Shown piece by piece: positions 55,700 through 64,000 of a stretch of 64,000 bases of DNA. The translations under genes and the position numbers were made by a program. The stretch is from Neckera pumila (taxonomy: Eukaryota; Streptophyta; Bryopsida; Hypnales; Neckeraceae): assembly GCA_963969595.1 (NCBI GenBank), contig OZ018412.1, positions 28,210,339 to 28,274,338 of the forward strand. The letters are read 5' to 3'. The notes beneath the pieces are model-generated. The model was not told the DNA's origin and ran no database searches. It saw nothing but the letters and a program-made list of their open reading frames with translations. The number at the start of each line of letters is the position of its first letter. The first letter of the stretch is position 1.

Positions 55700-58130
55700 G
55701 ACGTTGGAGCGCTTCAGGGTTAACGCTTCACCTCGGGCCCTACAGGAAGCTACAAGCATTTGAGCACCTAAAAAAATGAAGAGTAATAATTTGGAAACTG
55801 CACTTTCTGGAGCGATTATGTGGGCCAAAAGAGTGTTTCTTACTTTGACATCCAAGTTTGAATCGGAAGTGTTTAAACTTACCAATTTCGAACTTATTTA
55901 AACAGAATGGCCATGTTTAACCATAACGTCATGAATGATCCACTTCAATATTTTAAATTGTAAACTTCAGTGTTGTCCACAGTCCGTAATTGCGCAGAAA
56001 AGCCTAGTATTATAGAAAAGCCAGTATTTGCTTACAAGAACGCCCTACACGACATGGAAATCTCGGAGGTGCGAGTCAAGAAAACTAACCGGCAGTTCAC
56101 TTAGCTAAGCTTGTGAAGTACATCACAAGCGTGATGTAAATATTAGATTTGCACTTGAAAAACTCGTGGCTTCAGGTAAGGTGGGTACACCCAAATGTGC
56201 CACTGACCTTAAACCGCTATCTATACTCTCTGTACATCTCCAAAATCAGTTCTGTACCTATGTGGAAGAAACACTTTTAGAACCAAACTTTGTTCCTTAA
56301 TAACTTTTGCATACAGTATCCAAATGCTACGTCTTTGGTGCGTTGGAACCTCCTTTCACTTACACCCAAATGCGCCACTGACCTTAAACTGCTATCTATA
56401 CTCTCTCTACATCTCCAAAATCAGTTCTATACCTATCTGGAAGAAACGCTTTTAGAACCAAACTTTGTTCCTTAATAACTTTTGCATACAGTATCCAAAT
56501 GCGTTGGAACCTCCTTTCACTTGCCAGTAAGACAATATGAAAATCTGACCAGCCTGGTATCAGTAACTAGGCACAGTACCAATTTGTGGTGGTTTTGGGC
56601 TCGTGTATAGCACGGCTTTTTCAGCCATCTCTCGCCAGAACGGATGTACCAGAAGAACGAACACATGGAGTGGGCATTCCCCAAACCTTCAAATTCTCTC
56701 TCCTGCTAAAACCTCAGTAGACTACAACAAGGACCGCATCTCTCCCCAACTCGGTCTCATGCCGCAGGGGACCTTCAGTTACTGAAAACTTCACGCGCAA
56801 TCCGAACTCGTTCGCAGCCAAATCTGAACGACACTACGTGACAGTGCAAATCTTCCTAGCTTGTCACAATGATCTCTTAACTTACGAATTTAAGAAGAAT
56901 CCACGTTGACGTTCAGTGCCTCTATCTTTGTGATGAGTTTGAAGGAAGAAGCGGTGCTGGATTGGAGTCTGATTGAAAAACAAAGGTGGTCATTGCTTGA
57001 GACTGGTCTTCGCACCAGAGAAATCCAACAAAATTCTTCTAACTTACCCATTTCCAAAGATCAACTGGCTGGGCTTTCACATCTTGGGTATGGAATTCAT
57101 CGCTAGATCTATTCCATACTGAAGCTGTGAATTTTTTTCCACTGGTCCACTATGGAAATGGCTGTGGACATCTTGGATTCTCTTAATGCACTGTGGTGAT
57201 AGAAAGTGCATTAGGAGCCACTGAGGCATGCATAATGGTGTCACTACCAATCCAGTGTATGATGCGGTGCAGAATTCTTTGGAAATTCATAAGCAATTCA
57301 TAAAAGCTCCAAAAAAATTAAGGGAAAATATTTTCAGGCATCTCAAAGCCACAAAAAAGACCAATAGTCCTTAAAAGGGTCGTTTTGTGAGCAAACTACC
57401 CTATAATGGGTCATTCCATAGGTGTCTATCATGGGCAGTTTGCCTGTTTTAGATTGGTTTACCTTCTTTTTATGGAAGCTTGGGTGAAGACAAAACACAA
57501 CCGCAACGGAAGATCATATGAAACACTTTAGAATTGCAAAGCTAACCAAAGAAATAAACCCAAATTGGGTATGGTCACATCGGTCCAACAAAACGTTAAT
57601 CCTACAAAACAGCAAAATTAGAGTCACAGCCAATGGAATCTCAGAATTAGAGACACGATTGCCCTTTGACTGGAACTTGCTGCAGTGGAATCTCAATATT
57701 TACTCTCAAGAGACTCGAGAAATCCCTCGAAATATGTCCCGTTGTATCGGGTCATTCAAGTCACCTCTTCATACCCATCTCAATCGGGCATTTATGTCAT
57801 TGGTCACATCTGTTCAAGGTCAGAGAAACACATATTCCTTGAAAATAATTCTACTTGCGGTACTGTACTCCCAAGACCTTGATTAGCTTGCTGGAAGCAT
57901 TGCAAGGCTTCCAAATGTCCACTATCAGGAAAGTGCATCAGGAAAGTGGCACATTCGCAAAGATACAAGACAGCTCAGTAGCTCCCAATTCATACCCTTG
58001 GTGCAGCGTCCAGAAGAGTAGTTGGCTCCTGCTCCAACTTGAAAAGAAGAGGACTCATCCAATTCCATAACTGATTATCTATGGGTTGAGGTCCTATTCA
58101 ACTATTTCCAAATTGGCCTCTGGAGGATAG
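55700..58130. other. Intergenic DNA with a tandem repeat, no gene seen
   Basis: Apart from the 175-bp tandem listed separately, I see no feature. The open frame at 57518-57886 has no recognisable motif. Confidence 0.35.
56190..56525. repeat. 175-bp tandem duplication
   Basis: Unit 1 starts at 56190 and unit 2 at 56365. They share almost every word (ccactgaccttaaac, ctatctatactctct, acatctccaaaatcagttct, agaaccaaactttgttcctt). Unit 2 has lost a few bases near its end. A diverged relative lies at 16.85 kb. Confidence 0.8.
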
Positions 58131-58234
58131 CATGAGATTCAGTTGGCGAGGCTACCCCCTGACCAGAAAGAGACCACTTCTAGCATTGAATACGGAGTGG
58201 TACAACCAAATAGCAGCTCCAAAACATCCTGTCA

Positions 58235-61200
58235 TCAAGAGAAGGCAGTTGGCAAGGGAGGTGGTCGTCCATGCAGAAGCTTGCGGTGGATAAGTTGCTT
58301 GAAAGCTGCAATTGCTGAGGCCTGAAGATCAGGGTCCCTAGCTGGTCCAGATTTGATAAGAGGACCCCCAGCCTGGGCACAGCTTTGAAGGATGGTAACA
58401 ACAGGAGGGATCAGTTCAGGAAAGGCTACTGCACAGAGAGCCAGTGGATTCAAAACCTCTTGTAAAAATGGGGCACACCCGGCTACCTTGCTTCGTACGT
58501 GGGACACATGTGCCACAACCTGCATAGGAAAATTATAAGTACAAGATCAATTAAGCAATTTACAATCAGCATGAATATATGAGCATGAAATGAGTCATAT
58601 ATGTTGCCAATACCACCAAGGTCTAGTGCTCTCCATCACCAACATGTTGCTTACCTGCTGCGCTGCGTTAAGACTTTGAGGAAGTCCAGAGTGGGAACAG
58701 ACAATGTGCGAAGTCAGAATAACCGCAAACACCTGGCACTGCTGTGATGACTGCTGCATAAGCTCTCCTACAAACTCTAGACACTGAACCATACTAGGCA
58801 CACCTTCCACCATCATTGGTACCAACGAAGGTTCGTAACCCTGTTTCATGTAAACAGAAAATGCAGAACTATCAGATACAAAAAATTTCAGTACCTTGTC
58901 AGCTTGAAAGAGGTTATCCAGTTTGACTACGAAGTTGAAGAGTAATATCTGGCAACAAGAAGAGCATCAACGGACTGAATAAAAAAAGTACCTGGAAATG
59001 TAACAGCTTGAGAAGTAAAGGAGTGCTATGTATTAGAGAGGAAATTGTTGCACACATTAGACTTCGTGCCTCCAAAAGAGGCCTCGGTTCCGTATCATCT
59101 CCCATTTCGGTATCTGGAAGACAAGCCTCCAGTAAAATTTGGCAAGCAGCACTGCAAACATAGCAGATGAGCAAACCATCAGTATGATTAAGAATACTCC
59201 AGCTTAGGACCCATACGGCACAGCATTCCGCTCAATAGCCAAAACAAGAAACAATTATAATCTCTCATCATTTTATCAAAGCGTCAGTTGGTCTACCTGT
59301 CCTGTGCTGCGAGAGCTACAGCAACTTCCTCTCTTTTAATGCCGCCATCCCTTCCTCCTTCCGTAGTAGCTGCCAAACATATTCTTCTGCTTGCTGTCAA
59401 GAGCTCCAGCAGCAAGTCAAGCACTATTCCAAGTATTGGTGTCCTGAACACTTTAGAGCTACAAGCCAATAGGCTGAGAGGCTCTAGTTGCAGGCCGCTT
59501 GCAGAGAGAGAGGTAAGTTGAGGATCTTTGACTTTCTGGGAATACAATGCACTCTTCTTGCTTCCAAAAGTGGTTAGGCCATTAGAAACCCCTGTAGGAC
59601 CTCGTAGGCTAATCACAAGCAAAGGTGTGAGGTACTCCTTAGCAGCTGCTGGTAGCGATCGCCACAGTGAGCAGAACGTCTCTTGTAAGAGGCGCGAACA
59701 CTTAAAATCCAAAAGGAGGGGAACAAGCTCTCTAACTACAGCTGCTTCTTTGTCCCACAGTTTCGCACCTAGTCCCAGCTGATTTTCATTAGTATTGACC
59801 CCTCCCAATCTCGTTGAGGTTCTATTCAGAGTCAGTAAGACTCTTAGTGCAGGTAATGGTATACTCAGAGCACTCTTCATGGTTATGACCACAGCATCGA
59901 CTGTCATTTCGATTTCTTCTTGCACACTGACCATCGCATCCGTAAATGGCAGCAACTGGTCTTTTATGTTGGCGTCAGAGCTAAATAAGTCTTCAATGGA
60001 AGATTTGGTGATATTATTATCAAAAGGCGCAGCCCAGGTCAGATCCGAAGTAGCTGCCACACCCTTAATAAATGGGGTGAAGGTAGATCCTCGAATCTCA
60101 GCGTCTTCAAGGAGCGTTGATGCCAAAAACCTCTCAGGAAGAACCACAGATGCAACAGCAAGCACCTGCAAGACCAATGCCCCTCTAAGTAAAATATTCA
60201 ACTCTGTGAATGAGAACCTCAGAAAACTCAAAGCTAGATACTGAAACTATTACAAATCACTGAATACTTGGGTTCATTTTCATAACGGCCGCAGGCTATC
60301 TAACATTTCAGTGAGGAAAGGTACATGGGCAACATGGTATGAAGGAGGTTAACACCCGCCCCTCCTCTGGGTCGCCCCTCCTGCCCGACCTGCGTTGACC
60401 GAACCCGACAAGATCAGACCCAACGTCTCCCACCTCCCACTTCGACAGTCAGGCAGGTCCTAGACCGGGGCGACCCGGAGGAGGGCCGGGTGTGCCCCCC
60501 TCCTACCGCGTTGCTGAGTACATGGAATTAGCCATTCTCCAAAATGCGCTCAAGAAGAATATTAAGAAAAACATTGTAAACAAGAACATCCTACACAAAG
60601 TCTCAACGCCGTTGCTACCTGCGGTAATAGGTTCTCGTAGGATAGCCATTGATCTTCCATATGCCTGATGAGGGGCATCAACGGCAGGCACGCAAGCAAC
60701 TCTGTCCAATTACCTCCTTCTTCAGCATCGCTTTGAGAGGCATCCCAGCCATGCAAACCACCATCAATCCCCATATTCCTAAATACCTGCTCCCGACATA
60801 GAATATAATACACTGCCAATGCTGCTGTGGCCAACGGGTCTCCAATTGCTGCCAAAGTGACCCCATCTCTGGAACCACTCTGAGTCTCTTCTGATGTTTG
60901 AGTTCCAACAATTTTGGAGATCCTCACTTTATGCCTTGTGTAACGAACCTGGGGTGACTTAACATTAGGAGACGTTATCACACCACTCAATAGAAAGCCA
61001 GTAGGCGCAATAGCTGCAACCAACCAATCTCTTGGAAAAGGTCGCATCTTGAATGGCTGAACTGCTCCCCTTGCTCGAGGAGCTGTAGCAGACATGTCTG
61101 CAAACGCTTGGACAAGCTGAGGTAACACCTGCATGAGCCGACATAGGAAAAGCAGAAAATCAACATAACAGCAAATTCTATATTCCAGAGACGCATATAA

Positions 61201-63941
61201 CACCAAAAACAAGTCGAAACAATTCCCCAGCTAGGTCAGTCAAAAAAGAAAGAATAGAGAATAAGAACCACACGTACGAGCTAAGCTATTATACATTAAT
61301 GTCATTTGATTAGCCCAACGCAGCGCAACACAATGTACAGCATACGCTCTCCAACATGATGGCGGCCTAATCAAAGATCAAGACAATATCAATGCTGAGA
61401 AAGGACTAAATATTGGTCTCATCTAACCAGGTCGTGAGTAATAGAAGTGTGTAACACACTGACGTCAGACAGAAATTACTGCAAGTGAAGTCCACGCAAG
61501 GGTGAAAGGGCGTACAGGGTGGATAGGTGTCTGTGCCAAACTAAGGCAGTGCATGATAGTATCCGAGATGTCCACCCCATAACGTGAGAAGTTGAAGGTG
61601 TTCGTGTTCATCAACTGGTCAATACATTTCAGAGTCAAGTCTGATTGCTTCCTGTTTCCCCCATCCCCAACGGGTTGAGAGAATGGAACAACTTCAAATG
61701 GGGTATTCATTACCAAAATATTAAATTGTGACCAGTAGGACCAGAACTGAATGCTTACAGATGACTTAAACTCTAAATAAAAACAGAATGTCTGCACAAA
61801 GACCATTTTCCTATATTCAAGGAGGGCGACCCAAAGATGGCCACTTACTTGTTGGCCAGTATTGGTGTACTTGACCGGAGGTTAGCCACAACAGTTGCAA
61901 CAAGAGAGGCATCAGTAATGATCCCAGCACCTGAAGCCGCCTCAGCAACATCACGCATCAATCCATTCTGGACCGTAACATGCATTCCCACCGCTTCTCG
62001 GACAAGCTGCAGGTAAGGCTAAAATCAGTGACTGCAGATAAATTACTCTTCCTCTTACCTCAACTTTGCAACTTAGTAAGAAGCACATTGGAGGCCATTT
62101 TCAAGAAAAAAACAAGTTCAAGAATAATTCAGGACAAAGAGTTGAGAGAAGTAGATTGTAGTACCATTGCAATTTCTGCAAACTTCCGGAGCAGTAATTG
62201 GACAGCCAACCACACAGCAAGCTCGACATTAGCAGGTGTGCAGGCAGGCGTGGTTGTAACGGTAGCCGCTTTTAATAAGCAACCCATGGCTGAGTGAAAA
62301 AGATTTTTGGTCGATGGCCCTGCAAGTCCAGATACCAAACAAACAAAAGCCATTCCAAGCTGAAGCGTACGAATGCTGACGAATTCTGTGTCCTTTAAGC
62401 TATTCCCTAAGGCTTTAAGCCAAAAGTCGACCTGCACTAGGCAAGTAAGAAAATCAAAACAGTGCCAAATCATGAATCACCGCCTTCAGCAACAGATTGA
62501 AGAAAGGTAACAGATATTATTTACCATACAACTCAGTACAGAATCTGCTACAGGTGAAAGCTGAACTTCCTGACAACGTAAAGATAATGGGATACACGAA
62601 ATATAAACGATAGTCCGTAACGAACATACCTCTTCATGAGTTGGCGATAATTCCCCTACACGGACAAGGACACAATACAACCTCAAATGGGCATGAAGAC
62701 GACCTCCCCACCCATCTTCCTGCCAAACGTGCCTCGCGTCTGCAAGTAAAGATTCCCGAATACGGGCTACAGACCCTTCCTTCTCTTTATATCGACTGGA
62801 GTCACTGACACCCCAACGAGCAGGTTTATGCTCACCTACAGCTAGGGACTCGCCAAACTTCTGTTTGGCTCCTACATGATGCAAGATCCATTGCGAAGTT
62901 GTCTCCCTAGAAAAAATTAACCTGGACAAGAATTCTAATTCATCGTGAAGGATCTCAATGGTGATATGCAAAGCCAGTTCGACTAGAGATCTTGTATTGA
63001 CAAGTGCCTCACGACATACTGATGCTATTGATGGTGCGATTCGACACAACTTCATGAGTATCAATGTTGCTGCATCAGAATCACCATGCTCAGTATATTG
63101 AAATGGTATCTGAGAAGGAATTGGGACAGTCTGTTGCCGGGGAAGACCTGCAGACAAGGGCAAGAGAGAACCGAATTCAGTGTTTGACAATACAGAGGAT
63201 CCTCAAGACCACAGCTCTCCAACATCTGATGAGACAAATCCAATCACCATTATTCGGAAATGGTAGTAACTGAAACAAAAAACAAAATTACCGAAGATAG
63301 GGACCTTCTCTAGAAGCAGGCCCAAGATCTCCCACACATGCCTATCAGTTATCTCCTGGCATTATTCTTTTCATCCAAACACATGACAGAGGTACACTGG
63401 ATTGATCTACATCCTCTTGAACCAAGAGAGCTCTCAAGTTGAAATTATAGCAGAATTATTAGAAATGTGGGTCAGAAAATTTCGCCTCAACACAAACCTG
63501 TTAAACTTTTGGCAGTGTTATCTTGGAGGTGGGGACTACTGGGTTGAAATTCGTAAAGATCCGCATGCATTCTAAGAATGTGGCAGAGGAAATGGGCTCC
63601 GCGATCTACGAGGTCGGGATTGTTCGCCAACGTGGTGACAAGCAAGAGACAACCATTTCGGGCTGTCAGCAAACCCTTGGTCAATACCTCTGCGTCAGAA
63701 TGAACAGCAATCAGAAATACCGTTCGTGTAGACCACACGCTTGCAAATGGTAACATGCAACTACATCCTCATCCTCGTCCAAATGCGTGCATAGACACCT
63801 CAGAAGTCTGACATGCTCAATTAGAAACTCTGCATTGTTCATTATGTTATAACCCGATTTCATCGTACAAAAAGCATCGAGGATCTCAAGCAGTCCAAAT
63901 GGGAAGTAGGCCAGGGTTAAGGGTGGTGAAAAAATTGATAC
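58235..63941 (-). CDS. 3' part of a large, probably helical scaffold protein
   Basis: I do not recognise the family. Eleven coding exons: 63498-63941, 62630-63147, 62525-62569, 62165-62431, 61849-62006, 61480-61651, 60619-61128, 59297-60165, 58992-59151, 58655-58840 and 58235-58519. All junctions are GT-AG and in phase. The first listed exon begins at an acceptor and the gene continues beyond 64,000. About 1,200 codons are visible, ending RPPPLPTAFS. The chain is rich in Leu/Ala amphipathic stretches (ALHITIEILHDELEFLSRLI, LAVWLAVQLLLRKFAEIAM) like ARM/HEAT-type or nucleoporin/Mediator-type solenoids, with no enzyme motif, signal peptide or clear membrane span. Within the first exon the frame changes between 63713 and 63768 by what looks like one missing base. 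I compared it from memory with MED33/REF4 and found no match. Confidence 0.65.
60340..60506. mobile_element. GC-rich inverted repeat in an intron
   Basis: In the intron between exons 60619-61128 and 59297-60165 the sequence turns sharply GC-rich. CCCCTCCTCTGGGTCGCCCC near 60359 is matched in inverse by GGGGCGACCCGGAGGAGGG near 60468, and GAAGGAGG/CCTCC lie outside. It looks like a small hairpin MITE. No target duplication is clear. Confidence 0.55.
61200..61479 (-). other. Intron of the large minus-strand gene
   Basis: AT-moderate intron sequence (61129-61479) with no feature of its own. Confidence 0.5.
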
Positions 63942-64000
63942 CTGGAGGCAAAAGAGTAGGGCATCGAGAAGTCACGATGGGTAAGAGATGCAACAACTCC

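Noticed and set aside
57518..57886. 122-codon plus-strand frame
   Set aside because: No recognisable motif, an overlapping open frame in another phase, and repeat-rich surroundings.
58235..63941. The large gene as MED33/REF4 (about 1,300 aa, similar exon number)
   Set aside because: The visible sequence does not match the MED33 protein as I remember it, so the size similarity alone was not accepted.

Overview
The window is nuclear DNA of a land plant. Four things point that way: a RopGEF (PRONE) gene, a MOS2-type G-patch/KOW gene, genes with many short GT-AG introns, and long AT-rich intergenic DNA full of miniature inverted-repeat transposable elements (MITEs). Four credible protein-coding loci plus one broken kinase locus in 64 kb suggest a medium to large genome. 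I cannot name the species. Nuclease-plus-kinase genes of the kind wrecked at 49-53 kb are, as far as I recall, commoner in seed-free plants, but that is only a hint.

Layout. 1-5.6 kb: repetitive DNA with a GC-rich minisatellite and a degenerate repeat array. 5.6-10.4 kb: a dense MITE cluster of one Tourist-like MITE and two adjacent giant palindromes carrying three copies of a ~920-bp element flanked by TTAA. 10.4-17.5 kb: AT-rich DNA with LINE 3' ends, one nested in an old TTAA element, and more MITEs. 17.5-19.75 kb: less AT-rich DNA upstream of the RopGEF gene (19,752-22,855, + strand, 7 coding exons, 608 aa). 23-40 kb: mostly repeats, a duplicated gene fragment (24.1-25.0 kb), a possible orphan mitochondrial presequence exon (25.6 kb) and more TTAA elements (27.0, 28.3 and 37.5 kb). 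40.6-42.0 kb: intronless MOS2-like gene on the minus strand. 42.4-45 kb: AT-rich repeats. 46.0-48.5 kb: HDHD3-type HAD hydrolase gene on the minus strand (10 exons, 294 aa, organelle-type N terminus). 49.4-53.4 kb: decayed nuclease-like plus kinase-like locus, followed by a 1.6-kb Harbinger-like element. 55-58.2 kb: repeats. 58.2-64.0 kb: 3' part of a large minus-strand gene (at least 11 coding exons, about 1,200 codons visible) for an unidentified, apparently helical protein.

The genes do not form a pathway. RopGEF activates ROP GTPases at the plasma membrane, MOS2 acts in nuclear RNA processing, and the HAD protein is probably an organellar phosphatase. The most distinctive system here is the TTAA-flanked element family (TIR starting CCCCTAAAG). 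Two copies in a palindrome supply each other's empty insertion site, which shows precise TTAA target duplication of the kind used by piggyBac-superfamily transposons.

No rRNA, tRNA or CRISPR feature was recognised. All exon coordinates are hand-derived from splice signals and reading phase.
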